DNA from: Planctomycetota bacterium
Lineage (GTDB): Bacteria; Planctomycetota; JAPUJT01
DNA length: 63,561 nt
Assembly (NCBI GenBank): GCA_027296055.1
Contig: JAPUJT010000165.1
Location: 1-63,561 of the forward strand
Reading direction: 5' to 3'
In this document: positions 9,308-18,420 of the stretch, piece after piece
Layout: every line of letters begins with the position of its first letter
Position numbering within the stretch: position 1 is the stretch's first letter
The notes under the pieces: generated by a model
Told to the model about the DNA's origin: nothing
What the model saw: only the letters and a program-made list of their open reading frames with translations
The model's database searches: none
Program-made: the position numbers and the translations under genes

Positions 9308-10633
9308 ATGAGCCTCCGGAGCCATGCACGCGTCCTGATCCGCAACGCGGGGCTCAACCTCCTCACTCAGATCTGGCTGATCCTCGTGTTCCTGTTCACG
9401 ACGCCTGTGGTCGTGCACCGCCTGGGCGACGCGGCGTACGGGGTCCTGTCCCTCACCCTGGTGGTCCTCGGGTTCTTCGTCTTCCTCAACCTGGGGTTGA
9501 ACCACGCGGTCGTCAAGTTCGTTTCCGATCACCTCGCCCGCGGGGAGGCGAAAGACGTCCGCCGTGTCGCGTCCACCTGCTTGATCGTGAACTTAGTCCT
9601 GGGAGTGATAGGAGCGGCCTTGATCGCCGCCCTGGCTCCTCTCTTCGTGTCCGGGCTCTTCAACATACCCGAACCCCTGCAGGAAACCGGACGCCGAGCG
9701 TTCTACCTGCTCGCCATCAGCTTCCCTTTCGTCCTGGTGCAGAACACCCTCCAGGGGATCGCGGGGGCTCTGCAACGCTTCGGGCTCGTGAGCATCGTGC
9801 AAGGCGCCGCTGGCGCTTTGCAGGGGATCTTGCCTGCGGGGCTCCTGCTCCTGGGCTTTGGTCTGATAGAGGTTGTCCTGGCTCACATGCTCGTTCGAAT
9901 CTTATCCTGCGTCGCCTACGCCCTGCTGCTCGTCCGTATCCTGCCAGAGTTTCGGGCCGCGCCCTCGTGGCACGGAGCCACCTTCCGCAAATTGATGGGC
10001 TTCAGCTCGTGGTTGATCGTCTCCGGAATGGTCTGGCCGATCCTGATGAGCTCCGACCGCGTCCTTATAGGAATGTTGCTCTCCGCCGAGGCGGTAACGT
10101 TCTACGCCGTCCCCTTCGGGATCGCGAGCCGCCTCCTGATCTTCTCGGCGAGCATGGCGCCCGTTCTCTTCCCCGCCTTCAGCGAGCGAGTGGCGACGCT
10201 GAACATCGCCGCCGTCCGGTCGCTCCTTCTGAAGTCCGCGGGGATGCTCTTCTGCGTGCTGGCCCCCATCGTGCTCCTGCTGATCATTCTCTCCAACCCG
10301 ATCCTGTCGATCTGGATGGGGGAGGCGTACGGTCGAGAGGGAAGCGCCGTGCTACAGATCCTGGCGGCGAGTATGCTGCCCAACGCGCTGGCCGCGATCC
10401 CGATCGCCGCCCTGCTCGGGCTGGGCCGGACGGACATCATCGCCAAGATCCAGATCCTGGAGCTGCCTGTCTACGTGGCGCTGGGCGCGATCCTGATCCC
10501 CCGCATGGGGATCGCCGGCGCCGCGACCGCGTGGCTCGTTCGGACGTGCATGGACATGATCTTGATGTACGGGGCGGTCTGGAGGCTCGTGGGCGCCCCC
10601 GGCTCGGCGGCTACGGAAGCTCGAGCAGGATAA
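9308..10633 (+). CDS. Wzx-type polysaccharide flippase
   Basis: Inner-membrane lipid-linked oligosaccharide flippase of the MOP/MATE superfamily. 441 residues with about 12 hydrophobic segments and few long loops. The N-terminal block NAGLNLLTQIWLILVFLFTT followed by LGDAAYGVLSL is typical of Wzx proteins, as is the repeated two-bundle arrangement (first bundle to about residue 220, second after it). It is the first gene of the rightward arm of the polysaccharide locus. The chemistry of the transported unit cannot be inferred from the flippase. Confidence 0.9.
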   Translation: MSLRSHARVLIRNAGLNLLTQIWLILVFLFTTPVVVHRLGDAAYGVLSLTLVVLGFFVFLNLGLNHAVVKFVSDHLARGEAKDVRRVASTCLIVNLVLGVIGAALIAALAPLFVSGLFNIPEPLQETGRRAFYLLAISFPFVLVQNTLQGIAGALQRFGLVSIVQGAAGALQGILPAGLLLLGFGLIEVVLAHMLVRILSCVAYALLLVRILPEFRAAPSWHGATFRKLMGFSSWLIVSGMVWPILMSSDRVLIGMLLSAEAVTFYAVPFGIASRLLIFSASMAPVLFPAFSERVATLNIAAVRSLLLKSAGMLFCVLAPIVLLLIILSNPILSIWMGEAYGREGSAVLQILAASMLPNALAAIPIAALLGLGRTDIIAKIQILELPVYVALGAILIPRMGIAGAATAWLVRTCMDMILMYGAVWRLVGAPGSAATEARAG

Positions 10634-10646
10634 GAGGCAATCCTCC

Positions 10647-11366
10647 ATGCGTCTGCAGACCCTGATCCGGAAGTGCATCGATCCCCTGGTGCCACGGCAG
10701 TACTGGATGGCCTACGACTTCGCCGTGGATCGTTGGATGGGGCGCCTGGAGGAGGAGATCTTCATGCTCGAGCGGTTGCCCACGGAGCGAAAGACAGCGA
10801 TTGATGTCGGCGCGAACAAGGGTCATTACACGTACAAAATGTCGAAGCTCTTCGAGAACGTGATTGCGTTCGAGCCCAATCGCCTGGTGACGGCCCGCAT
10901 GGAACGGACCAAGCCGTCGAACGTGAAGGTGGAAAACGTCGCGCTCAGCGATTCCCCATCGGTCGCGACGCTCTACATTCCTATCGTCGATGGCCGGGAG
11001 CTCTATGGCTGGGCGAGCTTCGACAGGAAGAACATGCCAGGCGCGACCGAGTTGCGGTCCGTGGAGGTGGAGGTCCGTCCACTGGATGCCTTCTCCATCG
11101 ATGGAGTCTCCCTGATGAAGATCGATGTCGAGGGGCATGAGCTACAGGTGCTGGCGGGCGCGACGGAAACCATCGAGCGCTGCCGGCCCGTCGTGCTGGT
11201 CGAAATCAAGAAGAGGAACCGCTCCGAGGCGGCGGCCCTGTTCGAAGGCTTGCGGTATCGCTGTCACGCATTGCTCGATGGCGAGCTACGCGAGGTCGAG
11301 GGTGGGCTGGGGAGCTTTGTCGGGGAGAAGGAGAACTTCTTCTTCATCCCTGAGGGAGGCTCGTAG
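10647..11366 (+). CDS. FkbM family methyltransferase
   Basis: SAM-dependent methyltransferase, probably O-methylating a sugar of the polysaccharide. 239 residues. The SAM loop is IDVGANKGHYT (about residue 52), followed by the acidic strand end VIAFEPN. The FkbM hallmark MKIDVEGHELQVLAGA is at about 155-170, and VLVEIKKRN closes the fold. It starts 13 bases after the flippase stop, so it is cotranscribed. Acceptor and position of methylation are unknown. Confidence 0.9.
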   Translation: MRLQTLIRKCIDPLVPRQYWMAYDFAVDRWMGRLEEEIFMLERLPTERKTAIDVGANKGHYTYKMSKLFENVIAFEPNRLVTARMERTKPSNVKVENVALSDSPSVATLYIPIVDGRELYGWASFDRKNMPGATELRSVEVEVRPLDAFSIDGVSLMKIDVEGHELQVLAGATETIERCRPVVLVEIKKRNRSEAAALFEGLRYRCHALLDGELREVEGGLGSFVGEKENFFFIPEGGS

Positions 11367-11386
11367 GGTGTGACCGCGGGGGAAGG

Positions 11387-12571
11387 GTGAAGCTGCTGAT
11401 CATCACCGAGGAGTTCCCGCCGATGCGCGGGGGAGTCGCCGATTACACCCGTCATCTCGGGCAGGCGCTCGCAGGAAAGGGCATCCGGACCGTCGTCCTC
11501 ACTTCAGCCGGATCCGGGGCGCGTCGAGAGGGCGGCGTGGAGGTGCTTCGCGAAGTCCGCTCGTGGAACGCCTTCGGGATGCTCGCGGTTCTCCGGAAGA
11601 TACGAAGGGCCCGCCCGGATGTCTGCAACCTCCAGTACGTCCCCTACATGTACAGTGCCTACGGCGTGCCGCTGCAAATAGCGGCGCTGGCAGCGGGGAT
11701 ACGCGCCATGGGGATCCCCCTGGTGACCACGATTCACGAAGTGGGCGGCTGCTTCAGGTGGGCCCGCCCGAAGTACTGGGGGATCGTGCTCCTGCAACGG
11801 GTCATCGCCCACGCTCTCGCCCTCCTGTCGTCTCAGATCGTCGTCGTGGTCGATCTCTATCGAGCGATGCTTGGACGATCTGGCTCGAAGATCCGTTCGA
11901 TTCCCGTGGGCAGCAACATCATTCCCGTGGACGTCCCGGAACCGGAGCGGCGGCGGCTACGCAAAGCGATCGCTCCCGGAGGCGAGACGATCATCGCGAC
12001 GTTCGCCGGAGGCGCATGGTACAAGGCCGTCGTGGTCCTGGAGGCGGCGAGCGCTTTGATCAAAACCCGGGGGAAGGAGGTGAAGGTTCTCGTCCTGGGA
12101 GCTCGAGGACTGGAGACGCCGCCGGGCGGGCGCTCGCTCTCGCGAATCGCCGAGGAGCTCGGAATCGATCACGCCGTGCGGATCACGGGCTATCTGGAGG
12201 AGAGCGACGTCTTCAGGCGTCTCGCGGTGGCTGACATCTTCGCTCTGATCGACGCAGGGCCTTACGGGGGGATAAGCGCCAAGAGCACGGTGCTCGTCGC
12301 CGCCTTCGCCGCCGGGCTGCCCGTCGTCGCCAACCGGGGTCCGATCACGGACAGCCTGTTCGTGCACGACGAGAACATCTTCTTGGTGGATTCGGCGGGC
12401 CCGGTCGAGCTCGCCGCGGCCCTGGACCGGCTCATCGACGACCCGGATGGAAGACGCCGCCTGGCGGACGGAGGTCGCGAGACCTACCGGCAACACTTCA
12501 CCTGGGAGCGCATCGCCGCGGATTACATGCACGCCCTTTCCGGGCAGCCTCCGGATGGAGTGGGTGCATGA
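11387..12571 (+). CDS. glycosyltransferase family 4
   Basis: Cytoplasmic GT-B glycosyltransferase adding a sugar to the lipid-linked unit. 394 residues, starting with GTG at 11387 after GGAAGGG. The N-terminal fold opens with the classical LLIITEEFPPMRGGVADYTR glycine-rich loop. The C-terminal half has a Rossmann-like strand set (VKVLVLGARG, RITGYLEESDVFR) and the GPYGGISAKSTVLVAAFAAGLPVVAN nucleotide-sugar region. The usual EX7E glutamates are not obvious (S/K-S-T-V-L-V-A-A-F replaces the first Glu), so catalysis may be atypical or family membership distant. Confidence 0.82.
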   Translation: MKLLIITEEFPPMRGGVADYTRHLGQALAGKGIRTVVLTSAGSGARREGGVEVLREVRSWNAFGMLAVLRKIRRARPDVCNLQYVPYMYSAYGVPLQIAALAAGIRAMGIPLVTTIHEVGGCFRWARPKYWGIVLLQRVIAHALALLSSQIVVVVDLYRAMLGRSGSKIRSIPVGSNIIPVDVPEPERRRLRKAIAPGGETIIATFAGGAWYKAVVVLEAASALIKTRGKEVKVLVLGARGLETPPGGRSLSRIAEELGIDHAVRITGYLEESDVFRRLAVADIFALIDAGPYGGISAKSTVLVAAFAAGLPVVANRGPITDSLFVHDENIFLVDSAGPVELAAALDRLIDDPDGRRRLADGGRETYRQHFTWERIAADYMHALSGQPPDGVGA

Positions 12572-12596
12572 AGCTGCCCGTCGATCGGATCGAACC

Positions 12597-13667
12597 ATGA
12601 GCTCTCCCCGCGTCTTCCTCGCCTGTGAATCGACTCTGGCGGGTGGGGGGGGAATCAGCCGTGTGGCTCGCCTCGTCGGCCGTGTCCTGGGCGAGGAGCA
12701 GAGTCGGGGAGCACTCGAGGCGTCGGCGCTGGCCCTGAGCGACGATGTCCCGGGTTCGGACCTGGGCCTGCCGGTCGAGGCGGCTCGCCGATCGCGTATG
12801 AGTTTCGTCTACCGGGTCCACAAGGCGGCCCTTACTCATTCCCATTTTATTTACGATTTCGTCGGTATGGCCCGGGCGCATTGCAGGCTGCCGCTCCTGC
12901 GGCGACCGTTCATGACCTTTCTCTGCGGCATCGATGTATGGGAGGGGACCCGACCTGACCGCGTGCGGGTGGCGCGGCGGTCGGACTTTCTCGTGTCCAT
13001 CTCGGAGTACACCCGCCAGCGCGCCGAGCGCGCCCACGGAGGGTTCTCCCGCGCCAGGGTTTGCTGGCCAGGCACCGAAAGCGACGACCCTCCCGCTACC
13101 CGCCGTAGGCAGGATGGCCCTCCGTCGGTCCTCATCCTGGGGAGGGTCGTGGAGGGGAGGGACAAGGGTCACGCCGCCTTGATCGATTGCTGGCCCGAAG
13201 TCGTGAAGGCCGTGCCGGAGGCGCGGCTGGTCGTCGTCGGAGGCGGATCCGGGCTGGGTGTGGTCCGGAGTCAGGCGAACGGTTCTCCCATGGCCGCGTC
13301 GATCGACGTGCGCGGATTCGTGCCCGAGGACCGGATCGAATCGGTCTGGACCGACTCATCGGTCTTCGCCATGCCGAGTCGAGGAGAGGGCTTCGGGCTC
13401 GTGTACATCGAGGCGATGAGACACGGGCTGCCGGTGATCGGGAGCACGCATGACGCCGCGCCGGAGATCAATCTGGAAGGCGAGACGGGCTACAACGTGA
13501 ATCTGGATCGGCCTGGAGAGCTGGCCGATCGGATCATCCGGCTACTTCGTGACCGCGAGCTGGCAGAGAGGCTCGGCAAGGTTGGCCACCAGCGCTGGCA
13601 GGAACACTTCCGATACAGCGCCTTCCGGGACCGTTTCCTTCCGATTCTTCGGGAATTCCTCGGCTAG
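12597..13667 (+). CDS. glycosyltransferase family 4
   Basis: GT-B transferase, 356 residues, with the ATG at 12597 chosen over a longer reading frame because the fold begins there (VFLACESTLAGGGGISRV). The donor-binding half has the strand VLILGRVVEGRDKGH, RLVVVGGGSGL and the EX7E-type block SRGEGFGLVYIEAMRHGLPVIG, with both glutamates present. Its stop TAG lies in a CTAG that also forms the stop of the convergent carbamoyltransferase gene. It closes the rightward arm of the locus. Confidence 0.9.
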   Translation: MSSPRVFLACESTLAGGGGISRVARLVGRVLGEEQSRGALEASALALSDDVPGSDLGLPVEAARRSRMSFVYRVHKAALTHSHFIYDFVGMARAHCRLPLLRRPFMTFLCGIDVWEGTRPDRVRVARRSDFLVSISEYTRQRAERAHGGFSRARVCWPGTESDDPPATRRRQDGPPSVLILGRVVEGRDKGHAALIDCWPEVVKAVPEARLVVVGGGSGLGVVRSQANGSPMAASIDVRGFVPEDRIESVWTDSSVFAMPSRGEGFGLVYIEAMRHGLPVIGSTHDAAPEINLEGETGYNVNLDRPGELADRIIRLLRDRELAERLGKVGHQRWQEHFRYSAFRDRFLPILREFLG

Positions 13668-15427
13668 ACCGCTTCATCCTTCCATGTGCGGTCCGGGTTC
13701 TCTGCCTTGCGTACCAGGTAGGGGCCGATGGCGAGGGCGTCCATCCGGGTCCGGCTGAAGCAGGCAATCGCTTCCTCGGGCCGGCAGACGATCGGCTCGT
13801 TTTCGTTGAAGCTGGTGTTCAGCAAGACGGGAGTACCCGTCTTGCGGCCGAACGCCGAGATCAGATCGTAGTAGATCGGATTTTCCTCCCGGGCCACGCT
13901 CTGAAGTCTTCCCGTGTTATCGACGTGACAGGTCGCCGCGAGCTCCCCTCTACGCTCGGGTCGGATCGGATAGACGTGGAGCATGAACGGCGAGGGATGG
14001 CTGCCCTCGAAGTAGTCGCCTTGTCGGTCCGCCAGGATCGATGGTGCGAAGGGACGGAACGGCTCCCGGTGCTTCACGCGGGCATTGAGAGTCTCCTTCA
14101 TTCCCGCGAGTCCCGGATGCGCGAGGATCGAGCGCGCCCCCAGGGCGCGAGGTCCCCACTCCATCCTTCCCTGGAACCAACCGACGATATCGCCGGCCGC
14201 GAGACGCTCGGCGACCGAGTCGAGCAGCGCATCTCCCTCCAGCCTGGAGGCCTCGAGCCCCACCTCATCCAGGGCGGCTCGAATCGTCGATTCGTCGAAC
14301 TCCGGCCCGAGCCTGGCGTCGCGGAGGACATGACGCCTCGGCTTTCCCAGCTTGCAGCACCAGACGTAGAGCGCCGCCCCGACGGCGAGCCCCTCGTCGC
14401 CGGCCGCGGGCTGGATGTGCGTCCGCTCAAAACCTGTATGGTCGAAGATCTTCCCGTTCGCGACGCTGTTGAGCGCGCAGCCCCCCGCCATCGCGAGGTC
14501 TCGGCTCGGAACCTCCTTCTCCAGGATCCGAAGGAGGTGCAGGAACACCTCCTCGAATCGATTCTGGAGGCTGCAGGCGAGGTCTCGCTCGCGCGCTCCG
14601 ATCTCGCCGTGGCGCTCCCGGGGCGGACCCACCCTTTCGATCAGCTTGTCGCTGTAGTGACGTCCGAGGCTCACTTCGCCTTCCGATGTGATGTGGAGCC
14701 CGCCGTCATGGCCAAAGGGTCGGAAGTACTCGGGGTTGAGACGAAACCCCTCGGAATCGATAGGGGCCATCTCCTCGAGCAATTCCCGGAACTCATCGCT
14801 GCCACACGCGGCTAGGCCCATCACCTTTCCCTCGTCGCCGTACTTCCCGTAGCCGAGCACCTGGCAAATCGTCGTGTAGAGCCAGCCGAGGGAGTGGGGG
14901 ACAAACGTGCGGCGCTTTGCCTCGATCCGGTCCTCGGTGCACTCCGCCATCATCGCCGTCACGAAGTCTCCCGAGCCGTCGAAGGAGAAACCGGCAGCAT
15001 GGGTGGCGTCCGACACCAGGTAGGCGCTGGCAATGTGCGCGAGGTGGTGCTCGACGTGATGCTCCTCGAAGGAAAGGCGCTTCGGGTCGAGATCCAGCTC
15101 CGCCGAGAACAACGTGCGAAGGTTCGCGCTCTTCGCCCCCTTCGACCGGACCTTCAGGAGGTTCAGGATCTCGCCGGGGTGGGAGAGGGCATACCGGATC
15201 TTGCGCTCCAGGTTGGCGCCGGTGTCCCTGCCGATAGCGACATGGTCGACATCTTCGATTCGAGCTCCGACGTGATCGAGGCAGAACCGGATCGCGGAGG
15301 AAGGGAATCCGCCGTAATGCTTTCGCCGGTTGAATCGCTCTTCCGCCGCCGCGGCGAGCAGTACACCGTCCACCACGATGGCGGCGGACGAGTCGGCGTG
15401 AAGGAGATTCAATCCCAGTATGATCAC
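13664..15427 (-). CDS. carbamoyltransferase, NodU/CmcH family
   Basis: Transfers a carbamoyl group from carbamoyl phosphate, via a carbamoyl-adenylate, to a hydroxyl of a sugar. 587 residues, full length for the family. The N-terminal Kae1-like domain has GLNLLHADSSAAI, the metal-binding histidines in EEHHVEHHLAHIASAY, GFSFDGSGDF and GGCALNSVANGK. The C-terminal carbamoyltransferase domain has the EWGPRALGARSILAHP, KHREPFRPFAPSIL and LNTSFNENEPIV motifs. As last gene of the leftward arm it probably decorates the repeat unit. It converges on the preceding glycosyltransferase gene with a four-base overlap. Confidence 0.95.
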   Translation of the reverse strand: MIILGLNLLHADSSAAIVVDGVLLAAAAEERFNRRKHYGGFPSSAIRFCLDHVGARIEDVDHVAIGRDTGANLERKIRYALSHPGEILNLLKVRSKGAKSANLRTLFSAELDLDPKRLSFEEHHVEHHLAHIASAYLVSDATHAAGFSFDGSGDFVTAMMAECTEDRIEAKRRTFVPHSLGWLYTTICQVLGYGKYGDEGKVMGLAACGSDEFRELLEEMAPIDSEGFRLNPEYFRPFGHDGGLHITSEGEVSLGRHYSDKLIERVGPPRERHGEIGARERDLACSLQNRFEEVFLHLLRILEKEVPSRDLAMAGGCALNSVANGKIFDHTGFERTHIQPAAGDEGLAVGAALYVWCCKLGKPRRHVLRDARLGPEFDESTIRAALDEVGLEASRLEGDALLDSVAERLAAGDIVGWFQGRMEWGPRALGARSILAHPGLAGMKETLNARVKHREPFRPFAPSILADRQGDYFEGSHPSPFMLHVYPIRPERRGELAATCHVDNTGRLQSVAREENPIYYDLISAFGRKTGTPVLLNTSFNENEPIVCRPEEAIACFSRTRMDALAIGPYLVRKAENPDRTWKDEAV

Positions 15428-15564
15428 CGGTAAACCCTTCCGGATGAAGCGAGATCGGAAGATCGATGTTCAGGCAGGTGACAGTCTACCGGAGGCTCGC
15501 GGCGAGGCAACAGCCAAGGGATCGGTGCGTGCGATAGAGGCCTCTGCCCTGGACGCCCTGTCCG

Positions 15565-17136
15565 TCATTCCTCTCGAGGAATCCGGAGCTTCAATCGATG
15601 GACCTCCCAACCTTCGTCGCTTACTATCACCGGCTCCAGATCGCCCTCCGTCCAGGCCGGCTCGCCTCGCCCGAAACCCCGGCCCGTGTAGACGTAGTAA
15701 TCCGGTCGGTATCTCCGGAGCACTTCCAGCAAGTCCTCCCGGCTGCCGGCAGGACAGATCACCGCTCTCCGCTCTCCTTCCCACGCGACTTGCCAGGGAT
15801 TCTCGGTGATGACGACGGCGTCGGGAGGCAGGCTCCGGACATGCGGGGCCCAGGCCGGTGGGGGCTGTACCGCCTCGCGGAAGCTTGTAGTCCAGATCTT
15901 CAGAGCGCGGAATCCGCCGAAGGGGACGGCCGCGATCAGGAGGAGGACGCCGATTATTCGTAGGTGCGAGGTCCGCGGCTCCTCGGACGACCGCTCCGAC
16001 AGCTCTCGAGCCAGCAGCCCCGCAATGTAGAGGAGGCACGGGAGGATGGGCCAGAAGTATCGATGAATCGGCTTCGCGTAGAGTCCCCCCGAGAAGATCG
16101 GCTCGGTCATGAGGAGGATCGGACCGAGGTAGCGTCCCCATGGCTCGCGTCGAAGCCATATCAGACATCCGACGGCGGCGAGGAAGAAGATCGGTGGGTT
16201 CAGGGAAATGATCCTTCCCACGGCTCGGAGCCAGCGGCTCCCTTCCTTCCGCAGGACCTCCGCCGCTCCGAAGGTACGGACCAGCTCCCCGTACCCGAGG
16301 GGACGGTCGAATCGGACGGTCCACCAGGTCTTGTAGGGGAGCGCTCGATAACGTTCGGACAGGCGGATGGCCATCACGGGCGAATCGATCGGCCTGCCGG
16401 TGCGCAGGAGGTTTCCTCCCCAGTAGGGGGCGGTCAGGACGATGAACAGGGCGAGGAACAGCACCGTCGCAGGAGCCCTGCGCTGGAGGCTGCTGCCCTC
16501 CGGATTCGCCGTCCTGCCGACGAGGAAGACGGCAAACGGGATCGCCGTGAGGAGAAATGTCGGCTTCATCAGGAAACCCAACGCGCCTATCACACCACAG
16601 CAGATCGCCCACACCCACGCCGGGTGACGCCTCCTCTCGGCGATGGCCAGACAGAGAAGGAGAGCCGTGGTGCAGAGGACGAGGTAGTTGTTGTTCCAGA
16701 CGGAGATGAGCGAATAGTTCCCCGAGACGAGAAGCAGGATGCCGGCGAGGCTACCGAGGCGCGGGGAGCCCGCAACCCTGATCGCCTGCCGAAGGAGGAG
16801 CGCGGCGAGAATCACCACGATCCCGTTCAGGATCACCGGGATCGCCAGGGAGACTCCGAAGAGGCGGAACGCCGCCGCGGTGACGTAGGCCGCACCCGGA
16901 GGGCGGAAGTTCTCGTGATGGGGAAGGGACTGCTGGACGAAGTGCTGCTGGACGATGTGGCTGGAGAAGCCCGCTCCGGCGGCAATGTTCCGGGCGGTGT
17001 CGAGGAAGTTCTGCGAGTCGGGGCTGCCCGAGGAGCGATTGATCGTGGAGAGCGCGATTGCTCCGATGAGGAATGCGCCTGCCAGGGAGACGAAGGCGAT
17101 CGTCAGACGGCGATCTCCTCTGTCCGCGCTCGGCAT
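15565..17136 (-). CDS. membrane glycosyltransferase, GT39/ArnT-like (GT-C fold)
   Basis: 523-residue integral membrane protein with about 10-12 hydrophobic segments followed by a soluble C-terminal domain of about 120 residues. The first periplasmic loop holds SPDSQNFLDTARNIAAG and, further on, NFRPPGAAYV, as in the acidic catalytic loop of dolichyl/undecaprenyl-phosphate-sugar transferases. Such enzymes add a lipid-phosphate-linked sugar on the outer face of the membrane. It starts four bases after the wecC stop. The 137 bases before the carbamoyltransferase start hold no other gene that I can see. Substrate unknown. Confidence 0.78.
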   Translation of the reverse strand: MPSADRGDRRLTIAFVSLAGAFLIGAIALSTINRSSGSPDSQNFLDTARNIAAGAGFSSHIVQQHFVQQSLPHHENFRPPGAAYVTAAAFRLFGVSLAIPVILNGIVVILAALLLRQAIRVAGSPRLGSLAGILLLVSGNYSLISVWNNNYLVLCTTALLLCLAIAERRRHPAWVWAICCGVIGALGFLMKPTFLLTAIPFAVFLVGRTANPEGSSLQRRAPATVLFLALFIVLTAPYWGGNLLRTGRPIDSPVMAIRLSERYRALPYKTWWTVRFDRPLGYGELVRTFGAAEVLRKEGSRWLRAVGRIISLNPPIFFLAAVGCLIWLRREPWGRYLGPILLMTEPIFSGGLYAKPIHRYFWPILPCLLYIAGLLARELSERSSEEPRTSHLRIIGVLLLIAAVPFGGFRALKIWTTSFREAVQPPPAWAPHVRSLPPDAVVITENPWQVAWEGERRAVICPAGSREDLLEVLRRYRPDYYVYTGRGFGRGEPAWTEGDLEPVIVSDEGWEVHRLKLRIPREE

Positions 17137-17140
17137 CGCC

Positions 17141-18409
17141 TCACTTCCCCACGCCGGTCACGATGACCTCGAATCCGGCCTGACGAAAGGCGACAGCGTC
17201 GAGACAGTTTCGAGCATCTCCGATGAGCCGGCCGCTCATGCATCGGGCGAAGACCTCGGGGGAGAGGGTGTGGTACGCGGCGTGAGGCGTGATCAGGACA
17301 GTCGCCGCCGCGCCCTTCAGGGCTGCCTCGAGGTCCCGGCTCACCTCGAAGCCGTCGAGTGATTCCGCTTTCACGAGCGGATCGTGTATCGCCACCTCGA
17401 GCCCGGCCTCCCTCGCCTCACGGGCGAGCCGGACCGCCGGGCTGCCGCGAGGGTCGTCGATGTCTTCCTTGTAGGCGGCGCCCAGGATCGCCAGTCGGTC
17501 CCCGGGCTGGAGCTTGCCGGTCTCCCGCAGGCGACCTAGAATCCGCGCGGTCTGTCCATCATTGATCTCTCTCGCAACGCGCAGCATCGCAGCGTGATCG
17601 GGAAATCTCTCGGCGAGGAACAGGGGATCCACCGGGAGGCAGTGCCCGCCGACTCCGGGTCCCGGATCGTGGATCTGGACCCGCGGATGTCGATTCGCCA
17701 GGGCGATCGCCTCCCAGACGTCGACGCCCGCGTCCTCGGCAATCCGGGCGAAGGAGTTGGCCAGTGCGATGTTGGTGTCGCGGTACGTGTTCTCGATCAG
17801 CTTCACCATCTCCGCGGTGCGATCGTCGGTCAGAAGGATCTCCCCCTCGGTGAAGCGCTCGTAGACGCGGCGCGCCCGCTGGGCCGAGGCGGCCGTGACC
17901 CCTCCCAGGATCCGGTCGTTGTTGATCAACTCGCCGATCGTCTTGCCGGGGAGGACCCGCTCGGGGCAGTAGCAGAGATCGAAATCTTCTCCCGGCACGA
18001 GCCCGGATTCGGCCAGGATCCGGCCCACGACGCCCCTCGTCGTGCCGATGGGTGAGGTCGACTCCAGCAGGATGAGATTCCCTCTCTTGAGTATGGGCAA
18101 GATCGAACGTGTCGCCGCCTCGACCGCACCGAGATCCACGACGCCTTCCGGACGAACAGGTGTGGGAACGCAAAGGACGAAGACCTCGGATCGCTCCGGC
18201 GCCGTCGATGTCTTCAGGTTCCCGCTGTCGATGGCCGCCTTGACCATGCTGGAGAGTCCAGCTCCGCCCAGGCGGATCTTCAAAGAGCGTAGCGACGTGA
18301 CCACTTCCTCGTCGATGTCGACCCCGAGGACTGCCATTCCCGAATTGGCAAGAAGGCTCGCCGTGGGCAGTCCCACGTACCCGAGTCCCAGGACGCAAAC
18401 ATCCGCCAT
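17141..18409 (-). CDS. wecC: UDP-N-acetyl-D-mannosamine dehydrogenase-like protein (WecC type)
   Basis: NAD-dependent four-electron oxidation of a UDP-sugar at C6, here probably UDP-ManNAc to UDP-ManNAcA. 422 residues. N-terminal NAD loop GLGYVGLPTA, the block STSPIGTTRG, the CYCPERVLPG motif favoured in WecC over UDP-glucose dehydrogenases, and the catalytic Cys in GVGGHCLPVDP. The middle and C-terminal domains are complete. The wecB-type 2-epimerase at the other end of the same arm would make its substrate. A related UDP-HexNAc dehydrogenase remains possible. Confidence 0.9.
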   Translation of the reverse strand: MADVCVLGLGYVGLPTASLLANSGMAVLGVDIDEEVVTSLRSLKIRLGGAGLSSMVKAAIDSGNLKTSTAPERSEVFVLCVPTPVRPEGVVDLGAVEAATRSILPILKRGNLILLESTSPIGTTRGVVGRILAESGLVPGEDFDLCYCPERVLPGKTIGELINNDRILGGVTAASAQRARRVYERFTEGEILLTDDRTAEMVKLIENTYRDTNIALANSFARIAEDAGVDVWEAIALANRHPRVQIHDPGPGVGGHCLPVDPLFLAERFPDHAAMLRVAREINDGQTARILGRLRETGKLQPGDRLAILGAAYKEDIDDPRGSPAVRLAREAREAGLEVAIHDPLVKAESLDGFEVSRDLEAALKGAAATVLITPHAAYHTLSPEVFARCMSGRLIGDARNCLDAVAFRQAGFEVIVTGVGK

Positions 18410-18420
18410 CGTCGAGCCTC

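Noticed and set aside
15964..17166. Open frame antisense to the GT39-like gene (400 codons)
   Set aside because: Low-complexity charged sequence with no fold, whereas the other strand has membrane segments and family motifs.
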